From an uncultured Clostridia bacterium (GTDB lineage: Bacteria; Bacillota; Clostridia; Christensenellales; Aristaeellaceae), in NCBI GenBank assembly GCA_934643535.1, contig CAKUCE010000201.1, forward strand, positions 1 to 5,682: DNA of 5,682 nucleotides, in the 5' to 3' direction. A program made the translations under genes and the position numbers. Positions 1-5,330 of this stretch are shown in pieces (the first letter of the stretch is position 1; each line of letters starts with the position of its first letter). The notes beneath the pieces were generated by a model, which saw only the letters and a program-made list of their open reading frames with translations, made no database searches and had not been told where the DNA came from.

Positions 1-301
1 GTGTGAACGCCCCATAGGGCTGCAAGCCCTGCTCCCGCGCCGTAGTCGGCGCGTCAATCCCCAGGCAGGGGAATTTCTTAGACAAAGTTGGCTCCCGCCG
101 CTGCTTGCAGGGAGGGCTTTCCTCGGGGCAAACCATCGGCGCGACCCGCACTGCCGTGCGCTCCGCTTGTTGTTTGCCTGAACTTCGGGTCATTTCCGCC
201 TTCGGCGGACAGCCCACCGGGCTGACATTTCCCTCCGTTCCCCCCTGCACCCCTTCGGGCCACTGAAAAAAGCGAAAACGACCCTTGGCGCGGCCCGCGC
301 C
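1..301. other. Hairpin-dense non-coding segment, possible structured RNA or mobile-element remnant
   Basis: No gene is supported here. The stretch contains many short perfect stems: 16-21 with 25-30, 36-41 with 48-53, 58-62 with 68-72, 147-151 with 156-160, 195-200 with 204-209, 210-215 with 219-224, and 287-292 with 296-301. A longer-range stem joins 127-133 (GGCAAAC) to 172-178 (GTTTGCC) and encloses the 147-160 hairpin. This density, together with GC-rich arms, suggests a folded RNA or a DNA element with selected secondary structure. The transcribed strand is unclear because stems are symmetrical. From memory, very similar sequence recurs in gut Clostridia genomes near mobile elements, often mis-annotated as small proteins; this was not checked. 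The left boundary lies outside the window. Confidence 0.4.
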
Positions 302-323
302 GCCATGCGCTCCTGCACCTCTC

Positions 324-385
324 CAATCAACGCCCTGTATTTTTCCTATTCCCGGCAGGATTTTCCATCCCCAATCCGTTGATTG
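324..385. repeat. 9-bp perfect inverted repeat upstream of gene 1
   Basis: CAATCAACG at 324-332 is the exact reverse complement of CGTTGATTG at 377-385, with 44 bases between. The right arm can also form a smaller hairpin with CAATC at 372-376. It sits where the hairpin-rich GC segment gives way to the more AT-rich leader of gene 1. It could mark an element edge, be an operator, or be chance. Confidence 0.35.
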
Positions 386-403
386 TACAGAACCCAAAAC
401 GAT

Positions 404-408
404 GGAGG
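404..408 (+). promoter_or_regulatory. Ribosome binding site of gene 1
   Basis: GGAGG lies 9 bases before the ATG at 418. It selects this ATG over a TTG at 379 that opens the same frame but has no Shine-Dalgarno sequence. The ATG also gives a clean signal peptide directly at the N terminus. Confidence 0.8.
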
Positions 409-417
409 AATCCCCCT

Positions 418-2214
418 ATGAAACGCCTGCAAATTGCTATTCTCGTATCGTTTTTCCTTTGCCTGCTCGCCATCCCTTCTCTGGCGGAAAATGCCGCTTT
501 CGAGACCCTTCCGGAGCAAATTCGGCAGTTGTGGCTGGATGAGTACTCTCCTGACGAGCTGGTCGATGCGCTGGCCCTGACCCTGCCGGACGGCCAAACC
601 TGCGGGCTGCTCCTGTCGAAAGGCGGCTGGGTGAACGGGTTCTTTCCCCACGAGGGCGGTTATGCGCAGCTGTGGTCCTTCAGCATCGACTACCTGAATA
701 ACGCGGGGCTTCGTTTCGTTCGCCATGACGCTTTGTCCGTGCAGCCGGACGGAACGCCCTATCCAAGCGGAATCGGCTTTGACGTCATCAACGACGAAGG
801 AGCTCGGCTGACCTTCTGCTATTTGGAAAGCGCTCAAGCCTTTGAATGTACGGGCTATCGCCGGGAAAAATCGGACTACGATGTGCAGGTCGCTCCCATC
901 GATGAAGAGATGGCTGCATTATCCTTCTATCAGGGCGGACGCGCCTGCGGCCAGTTTCGGGTCAGTCGTTCCATTTTCACTTTTTTTCGTATGTGGGCGC
1001 TTCCGTCCCGGCCGGAGGAGGCGCAGCGGCTATCCACCGTCTCCCGGGAAGCGCTGGCCGCCCGTCAGGAGGGGTACACGCTGCGCTGGTATTCTTCCGA
1101 TGGCGTTTTGGAGGATACAATGGTGGAGACCGCCTATTCCAAGGTGGAAAACGGCTTTCTGACCGTGCGCTGGGTCAAGTATCAGGCGGGCGGAGCGATC
1201 ATAAGCGAACTCACCTCCTTCCCCATCCCCCTGTCGAAGGAATTTCAGCAGCGGCTGGAGGCCGAACCCTTTGACCAGCTGATTTCCCTTTCCTACAGCA
1301 ACGAGTTTCAGACGGACGATTTTCTGAACACGTCCCTGATTCCCGTTTCGGGAAGCATCCTCCAGAGCAGCATACAGCCTCATGCGCTGCTGCTTCTCAT
1401 GGAGGATGAAGCCGGAGTCCGCCGGTTAACGGAGATCACCCGAAATGAAAACGGCGTATATGCCCTGCGTCAAACGCCTCCCCTGCCGAAGGGGGTCTGG
1501 ATGGATTCCTTTCATGCGGGAATGGAAGAGCTGCTTTTAGAATGGGATCAGCAACATCATCAAGTGAATTTCCAGCGCACGTTTGACGGCGAATGGAAGC
1601 TCATCTGGCTGACCTGTTACGGCGAAAAGGAAACTTTGAACTGTTCCTTCGGGCTGAACACCGGCACTTTGATGGATACCGATACCCTGAAGATCGGTGT
1701 GCTGCCCTTCGACCTGTTTGCGGACGATCTGACCGCATTGCCCTGCACCTCCGAGGAGCTGACCGCCCAGCTGGACCGAACCGGACTGGCGGTGGTATGC
1801 AACCCCGATCCCAACGATCGCCTTCACCTGCGGACAAAGCCCAGCCGGGAAGCGGATTCGCTGGGCAAGTTCTGGAACGGCACGCCCGTGCGAGTGCTGG
1901 ACGAACGGGATGGATGGTGTCAGGTGGAGATCGGCACAGACGGGCGGCTTATAGGCTGGATGATGAAAAAATATCTGGTCACCGGCTCGAGGATGGATCA
2001 GGTCACGCCCTGCTTTTCCCAACAGACCTTGCGGGACGATAAGGCGGAAACCGAAACGCCCATCTACACCGACCTGACCCTGAAGGAGCGCTATTGTACT
2101 CACTCCAACTGGCATCTGATGGGCGTGGTGGACGACCGCCTGTACGTCATCGTCACTGATGAAGGGGAAACGGGTTACGCGCCCATGGAGTGGTTCTTTG
2201 ACGGAAACGGCTGA
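418..2214 (+). CDS. Secreted protein with C-terminal SH3b-like domains
   Basis: This 598-residue protein starts with a signal peptide: K2 R3, a hydrophobic core at about 4-20, and a likely cleavage after A23 (Ser-Leu-Ala then Glu-Asn). No lipobox or transmembrane anchor is visible, so it is probably released or held non-covalently at the envelope. Residues 24 to about 450 are a long mixed region of unknown fold without a motif I can name. Residues ~455-522 match a bacterial SH3 (SH3b) domain: RLHLRTKPS, then SLGKFWNGTPVRVLD, DGWCQVEI and GWMMKKYL. Residues ~548-594, ending ETGYAPMEWFF, look like a second, diverged SH3-like unit. SH3b domains usually bind peptidoglycan or mediate wall attachment. 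No hydrolase catalytic domain is evident, so the function is unknown. From memory it resembles a recurring uncharacterised Clostridia family. The start is set by GGAGG at 404. It appears monocistronic, ending before the 2234 hairpin. Confidence 0.85.
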   Translation: MKRLQIAILVSFFLCLLAIPSLAENAAFETLPEQIRQLWLDEYSPDELVDALALTLPDGQTCGLLLSKGGWVNGFFPHEGGYAQLWSFSIDYLNNAGLRFVRHDALSVQPDGTPYPSGIGFDVINDEGARLTFCYLESAQAFECTGYRREKSDYDVQVAPIDEEMAALSFYQGGRACGQFRVSRSIFTFFRMWALPSRPEEAQRLSTVSREALAARQEGYTLRWYSSDGVLEDTMVETAYSKVENGFLTVRWVKYQAGGAIISELTSFPIPLSKEFQQRLEAEPFDQLISLSYSNEFQTDDFLNTSLIPVSGSILQSSIQPHALLLLMEDEAGVRRLTEITRNENGVYALRQTPPLPKGVWMDSFHAGMEELLLEWDQQHHQVNFQRTFDGEWKLIWLTCYGEKETLNCSFGLNTGTLMDTDTLKIGVLPFDLFADDLTALPCTSEELTAQLDRTGLAVVCNPDPNDRLHLRTKPSREADSLGKFWNGTPVRVLDERDGWCQVEIGTDGRLIGWMMKKYLVTGSRMDQVTPCFSQQTLRDDKAETETPIYTDLTLKERYCTHSNWHLMGVVDDRLYVIVTDEGETGYAPMEWFFDGNG

Positions 2215-2233
2215 CAAAGTACGTTCGGCCGGC

Positions 2234-2262
2234 GGACGGTGCGGTGGGATACCGCGCCGTCC
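2234..2262 (+). terminator. Probable intrinsic terminator of gene 1
   Basis: Positions 2234-2245 pair with 2251-2262 over 12 bp, including one G-T wobble, with a GGGAT loop. The hairpin begins 20 bases after the gene 1 stop. The following tract (TTGACTTT) is only partly T-rich, so termination may be incomplete or aided by other factors. The 3' arm directly abuts the -35 box of gene 2. Confidence 0.5.
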
Positions 2263-2291
2263 TTGACTTTCCGGGCGCTCTTTTCTATAAT
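2263..2291 (+). promoter_or_regulatory. Sigma-A-type promoter of gene 2
   Basis: A -35 box TTGACT (2263-2268) is followed by exactly 17 bases and a perfect -10 box TATAAT (2286-2291), predicting a transcription start near 2298. The leader is then about 46 bases. It contains a 6-bp hairpin (TTGCCG 2301-2306 with CGGCAA 2313-2318) and the Shine-Dalgarno sequence at 2329. Confidence 0.8.
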
Positions 2292-2328
2292 CAGGGAGGC
2301 TTGCCGTTCATCCGGCAAAAATGCGCGA

Positions 2329-2334
2329 AGGAGG
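2329..2334 (+). promoter_or_regulatory. Ribosome binding site that sets a TTG start for gene 2
   Basis: AGGAGG, within GAAGGAGG, lies 9 bases before TTG at 2344. The only earlier in-frame start, GTG at 2239, lies upstream of the promoter and inside the terminator hairpin, so it cannot be on this transcript. Confidence 0.75.
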
Positions 2335-2343
2335 CTGCACGGC

Positions 2344-4047
2344 TTGACGCATCGCAACAGCGCCCGAAGCTGCTGGCTTTGGGGCGCGGGTATCACGATC
2401 CTTTTGTGGAGTCTGGCGTTCCTCGGCTGCGACGTTTTCTTCGCCGCAAACGACGATCAGTTCATCCTGCGCGCCATGACGGGCTGTCAGCCGGGCGGCG
2501 CACCTGATTTTCATTTGTATCTCCATGGGCTGTACGTCTATCCCCTTCGCTGGCTGCAGCGGCTTTTTCCCGGGGTGGCGTGGTTCTCCCTGCTGGAGAT
2601 CGCGCTGCTTTCGCTGGCCATGACCGTCCTCCTGAAAAGCCTTCTGCAATGCTGGCTTCGCAGCGGCCGCCGTCTCTGGACGGGGCTGACGCTGAGCGCT
2701 GCCTTTGCGCTGCTGTATGGCCTGCACTATTTTGCCCGCGTCACCTTCACCGTCACCGGCGCCATGCTGGGCGCTGCGGCGGTCGCTCAAATTCTGTCCA
2801 TCGACTGCCGGAGCGCCTCCGATCGCTCCATTCTTCGTTCCATGGGGCTGGCCATTCTGCTGCTGGTCCTGTGCTACGGGCTGCGTCAGCTTTCGCTCCT
2901 GCCGGTTCTCGGATATTGCGGCATAGCGTTTTTGCTGCAATTCTTCCGCCATTTCGGTCCTGGCAAACCGGCAAAGCGTTCTCTGCGGCCCATGGCTGCG
3001 GCGTTTGCACTGGCTGTGGTGATTTTGGGCGGTCTTGCTGCCGGGCGAGAGCTTGAGCTCTGCCAACGGCAAAAGCAGGATGTGCTTCATTGGCAAAAAG
3101 CCCGCAGTCAGGTGCTGGACTACATTGATCTGAAAAAGCTCCCCCAGGAGGCGCTGGACAGCGTCGGCTGGACGAAAGAGCAGCTGGCCCTGCTGAGCAA
3201 ATGGAACACCATGGACGAGGCCATTTCCACGGAGGCCCTTCGTTCCCTGCGGGAGAACTGGTATGGCTCCGAGACCGCCACCACCGCCGGCGCGGCCATT
3301 GAAGACCTGCGCTGGCGTTCGCCATGGTTCGTCCGAACCATGGTCGTGCTGTTCGGGCTGGGGCTGTTTGCCCTCTTCTGCGCCTTCCGAAAGCGCCGGG
3401 AGGACCCTTGGCTTCCGGCGGCGCTGTTTCTGACAGGGCTTTTATGCTTCCTGTTATTCTGCTATCTGGCGCTGAAGGGCCGCCTGCCCTACCGGGCCGT
3501 GACGGTCGTGCTTTTACCCGCAGCGGCGATGTTCTTCTGCCTGCTGGGCGAATGCGGTCTGCCGCAGCCCCGGAAGGCCGGAATGGCCGCGCTGTGCGCC
3601 GCTTTGGCGCTGGGCCTGCTCGCTCCTGTACCCGCACTGCTCTCGGCGCTCAAACCGAAACGCTCCCCGTGGAGCTACAACACCTATGCGGACATGGACG
3701 CGCAGGCGCTGGCTCATCCCGGACTGCTGCTGATTTATTCCACCGAGCTGGTCAACGATATGCGTATGTTCCCCGAACTGTCCCAGGGCGTTCCCCAAAA
3801 CCTGACGTTCTGGGGCGGATGGAGCCGCGGATCGGACGAATATACCGCCAGGCTGGCCGCCTTTGGGCTGGACGGCGAGCATTTTACCGCCGCCTGCTGG
3901 CTGCGGCCGGAGCTTCGCTTCATCAGCCTGAAGGAAGAGCCGGACGAAGCGCTGCTCGCTTACCTGCGCTCCGAGCTGGGGCCGGTGGAATGGGAGGCGG
4001 AAAAGGTTTCCGCCGGGCTTTATTTCTTTCGTTTTTTCCAGCCCTGA
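2344..4047 (+). CDS. Polytopic membrane protein, GT-C glycosyltransferase-like
   Basis: This is a 567-residue integral membrane protein started by TTG. About eleven hydrophobic segments are visible, near residues 11-33, 78-103, 111-130, 135-153, 167-180, 183-201, 217-234, 329-348, 356-377, 384-401 and 412-436. A polar loop spans 235-328 and a soluble C-terminal domain spans about 437-567. Just after the first helix is AANDDQF (N36 D37 D38), followed by G47, D55, H57 and PLRWLQRLFP. An acidic pair in the first external loop is typical of GT-C enzymes, which transfer sugars from lipid-phosphate donors outside the membrane. From memory, the NDD...G...H pattern and the 257-300 loop (Asp-Tyr, then LLSKW, then MDE and a Glu-Leu) recur in an unnamed Clostridia membrane family. 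The substrate is unknown, and a non-enzymatic role is possible. It has its own promoter, and mscL follows after 57 bp without a visible terminator. Confidence 0.85.
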   Translation: MTHRNSARSCWLWGAGITILLWSLAFLGCDVFFAANDDQFILRAMTGCQPGGAPDFHLYLHGLYVYPLRWLQRLFPGVAWFSLLEIALLSLAMTVLLKSLLQCWLRSGRRLWTGLTLSAAFALLYGLHYFARVTFTVTGAMLGAAAVAQILSIDCRSASDRSILRSMGLAILLLVLCYGLRQLSLLPVLGYCGIAFLLQFFRHFGPGKPAKRSLRPMAAAFALAVVILGGLAAGRELELCQRQKQDVLHWQKARSQVLDYIDLKKLPQEALDSVGWTKEQLALLSKWNTMDEAISTEALRSLRENWYGSETATTAGAAIEDLRWRSPWFVRTMVVLFGLGLFALFCAFRKRREDPWLPAALFLTGLLCFLLFCYLALKGRLPYRAVTVVLLPAAAMFFCLLGECGLPQPRKAGMAALCAALALGLLAPVPALLSALKPKRSPWSYNTYADMDAQALAHPGLLLIYSTELVNDMRMFPELSQGVPQNLTFWGGWSRGSDEYTARLAAFGLDGEHFTAACWLRPELRFISLKEEPDEALLAYLRSELGPVEWEAEKVSAGLYFFRFFQP

Positions 4048-4104
4048 CGGACTGAAAAATCATTCCATTTTCTCTACAGACTGGCAGAAAGGATGGCTCT
4101 CGTT

Positions 4105-4551
4105 ATGAAAAAACTCTTTCAGGACTTCAAAAAATTCTGTTCCCGCGGCAATATTCTGGAACTGGCTACCGGCGTGATGATCGGCGGGGCGTTTACCACC
4201 ATCGTCAATTCGCTGGTGAACGACCTGCTCATGCCCGTTATCGGCCTGCTGACCGGCGGCGTGAACCTGAGCGGCCTGTTCCTCGCCCTGGACTTCCAGA
4301 GCTATCCCAGCGCGGAAGCCGCCAATGCCGCCGGAGTGGGCACGGTGAACTACGGCGCATTCCTGCAGAATATCCTCAACTTCCTCATCATTGCCTTCTG
4401 CGTGTTCCTGCTGGTGAAAGCCATGAACAAGCTGCTGCACAAGGAGGAAACCGTAAAGGAAGCCGCGCGGAAGTGTCCCTACTGCAAGTCCGTGGTGGAA
4501 AAGGACGCCACCCGTTGTCCCCACTGCACCAGCGACATCGAAGGAAAATAA
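4105..4551 (+). CDS. mscL: Large-conductance mechanosensitive channel MscL with C-terminal zinc ribbon
   Basis: MscL forms a homopentameric pore in the cytoplasmic membrane that opens under membrane tension and releases solutes during hypo-osmotic shock. The 148-residue product shows the family signature near the N terminus: RGNILELATGVMIGGAFT leading through N35 and D40 to MPVIG. The first pore-lining helix is about 17-47, a periplasmic loop about 48-83, and the second helix about 85-107. The C-terminal tail carries CPYC (C124, C127) and CPHC (C138, C141), a four-cysteine zinc-ribbon pattern on the cytoplasmic side, which the E. coli protein lacks but which I recall from other Firmicutes homologues. 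ATG 4105 is preferred because AAAGGATGG (4088-4096) lies 8 bases before it, whereas the upstream in-frame ATG 4093 overlaps that site and would have no spacing. No clear promoter is seen in the 57-bp gap, so cotranscription with the membrane protein upstream is likely. Confidence 0.95.
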   Translation: MKKLFQDFKKFCSRGNILELATGVMIGGAFTTIVNSLVNDLLMPVIGLLTGGVNLSGLFLALDFQSYPSAEAANAAGVGTVNYGAFLQNILNFLIIAFCVFLLVKAMNKLLHKEETVKEAARKCPYCKSVVEKDATRCPHCTSDIEGK

Positions 4552-4572
4552 CGTCATTTTGAGCCGTATTGC

Positions 4573-4604
4573 TCCCCTTTTTGCCGAAAAAGGGGGCATT
4601 TTTT
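4573..4604 (+). terminator. Intrinsic terminator of mscL
   Basis: Positions 4573-4582 pair with 4587-4596 over 10 bp with a GCCG loop. The outermost pair is a T-G wobble, and the inner arms are CCCC/GGGG and TTTTT/AAAAA. It is followed by CA and six T residues (4599-4604), the canonical form of a Rho-independent terminator, 22 bases after the mscL stop. Confidence 0.9.
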
Positions 4605-4631
4605 GCATTTTCATTCCACTTGTGCTATACT
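4603..4631 (+). promoter_or_regulatory. Extended -10 promoter of gene 4
   Basis: The -10 box TATACT (4626-4631) is preceded by TG and one base (4623-4625), an extended -10 motif. With a 17-base spacer the -35 would be TTGCAT (4603-4608), a three-of-six match, which is compatible with extended -10 use. The -35 shares two bases with the T tract of the mscL terminator. Transcription would begin near 4638. Confidence 0.65.
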
Positions 4632-4665
4632 GCTATCGGAAATTCCTTCCCCAACGGCTTTTTAG

Positions 4666-4672
4666 AAGGAGG
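4666..4672 (+). promoter_or_regulatory. Ribosome binding site of gene 4
   Basis: AAGGAGG lies 11 bases before ATG 4684 and 14 before ATG 4687, so the first of the two adjacent ATGs is favoured. GAAGGA at 4665-4670 is complementary to TCCTTC at 4644-4649 in the predicted leader, so the site could be partly hidden in a hairpin. Confidence 0.75.
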
Positions 4673-4683
4673 ATGAAGATCCC

Positions 4684-5190
4684 ATGATGCGTTACCAGCG
4701 CAGCAGCTATCAGAACGTCATGCGTTCCAATCGTTACCGGCCAATCCTTGTGATCGTGCTGGTACTGGTGGCGGCGTTTCTGATTCTGCGTTTTGCAGGC
4801 GTGGGCGGGCTGGATTCCGCCGGTTTCGAGGCCCAGCGCAACGCCAAGATCCGCAGCGAAATGCAGCACGCCCTTTCCAGCGTCAACAGTCTGAGCCGCC
4901 TGGGCGCTACCAGCACCTCCAGCGTGCTGGCCCGGGTGCGGCAGTATGTCCATGGCATTGAAGTGGTGAACGATCTGAACGTCAGCATGTACGGCGAGGT
5001 AGGACGGCTCTATGACGTCAGCACCTTCGACAACATCTATGCCATCATCGACAACTACGATTCCTGTCTGGCCAGCGGCCAGAAGGTCAACGACGCCCTG
5101 AGCAAGCTCACCGATGCGATCAACCAGTTAAACACCCTGACCAACGCCGTGCTGAACAACACCTCCGCCGCCAGTGCGGACGCGGCGTAA
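4684..5190 (+). CDS. Small single-pass membrane protein of unknown function
   Basis: I do not recognise a named family. The 168-residue product has a basic, tyrosine-rich N-terminal tail (residues 3-19 with R3, R6, R14, R17, R19), one hydrophobic helix at about 20-35, and a polar remainder. By the positive-inside rule the short tail is cytoplasmic and residues ~40-168 are outside. That part looks alpha-helical, with heptad-like stretches such as ALSKLTDAINQLNTLTNAVL near the C terminus, suggesting a coiled coil or helical bundle. There are no catalytic-looking motifs and only one cysteine, so a structural or protein-binding role is more plausible than an enzyme. It has its own promoter and a strong ribosome binding site, and lies between mscL and a convergent GH130 gene. 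Its last four sense codons (Ala-Asp-Ala-Ala) and stop fall within the first copy of a 55-bp tandem duplication, but the reading frame is not altered by it. Confidence 0.85.
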   Translation: MMRYQRSSYQNVMRSNRYRPILVIVLVLVAAFLILRFAGVGGLDSAGFEAQRNAKIRSEMQHALSSVNSLSRLGATSTSSVLARVRQYVHGIEVVNDLNVSMYGEVGRLYDVSTFDNIYAIIDNYDSCLASGQKVNDALSKLTDAINQLNTLTNAVLNNTSAASADAA

Positions 5191-5298
5191 GCGACGGTTT
5201 CCCAGGCAATCACAAAAGGCCCCCTTCGAGGCGGACGCGGCGTAAGCGACGGTTTCCCAGGCAATCACAAAAGGCCCCCTTCGAGGCGGACGCGGCGT
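5176..5298. repeat. Perfect 55-bp tandem duplication with 13-bp partial third copy
   Basis: Copy one is 5176-5230, copy two is 5231-5285 with no difference seen, and 5286-5298 repeats the first 13 bases (GCGGACGCGGCGT). Each full copy holds the last codons and stop of gene 4, a spacer, and the left arm of the convergent terminator. The right arm is present once. Because the 13-mer flanks each unit, slippage or unequal recombination between two pre-existing 13-mers would produce this structure in one step. Exact identity suggests a recent event. Confidence 0.95.
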
Positions 5299-5318
5299 CC
5301 GTCTTCGAAGGGGGCCTT
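5271..5318. terminator. Bidirectional terminator between convergent genes
   Basis: Positions 5271-5284 pair perfectly with 5305-5318 over 14 bp. The stem continues inward with a G-T pair, two G-C pairs, one bulged T, and GGACG/CGTCC (5288-5292 with 5296-5300) closing on a CGG loop. On the minus strand the 3' arm runs into TTTT, which suits the GH130 gene. On the plus strand it is followed by CCGTTT, a weaker tract for gene 4. An identical left arm at 5216-5229 could compete for the single right arm. Confidence 0.8.
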
Positions 5319-5330
5319 CCGTTTGCGGGG

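Noticed and set aside
114..124. Minus-strand GAGGAAAGCCC resembling the start of the RNase P RNA core
   Set aside because: The partner P4 strand with its ACAGAA motif and the rest of the RNase P layout are absent, so the match is likely chance.
78..326. 82-residue minus-strand open frame starting with TTG
   Set aside because: It lies wholly within the hairpin-rich segment, is rich in Gly, Ala and Arg as expected from GC-rich DNA, and has no good ribosome binding site or recognisable domain. It is probably a spurious translation of a structured element.
2321..2347. Eight-codon possible leader peptide overlapping the TTG start of gene 2
   Set aside because: No Shine-Dalgarno sequence precedes its ATG, and its codons are made of the gene 2 ribosome binding site itself.
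2753..3637. Long antisense open frame of 294 codons inside gene 2, with others opposite genes 1 and 2
   Set aside because: Its product is rich in Arg, Pro and Ala, as frames opposite GC-rich coding DNA tend to be. It lacks a start signal, and the plus-strand product has clear membrane topology.
4093..4104. Upstream in-frame ATG for mscL
   Set aside because: It overlaps the Shine-Dalgarno sequence and leaves no spacing. MscL proteins typically begin with the Met-Lys-Lys-Leu that starts at 4105.
4673..4687. Four-codon ORF overlapping the gene 4 start as ATGA
   Set aside because: Its ATG directly follows the Shine-Dalgarno sequence with no spacing, so it is unlikely to be translated.
5176..5298. 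CRISPR-like repeat
   Set aside because: The copies are contiguous, with no variable spacers and only two full units, so it is a simple tandem duplication.
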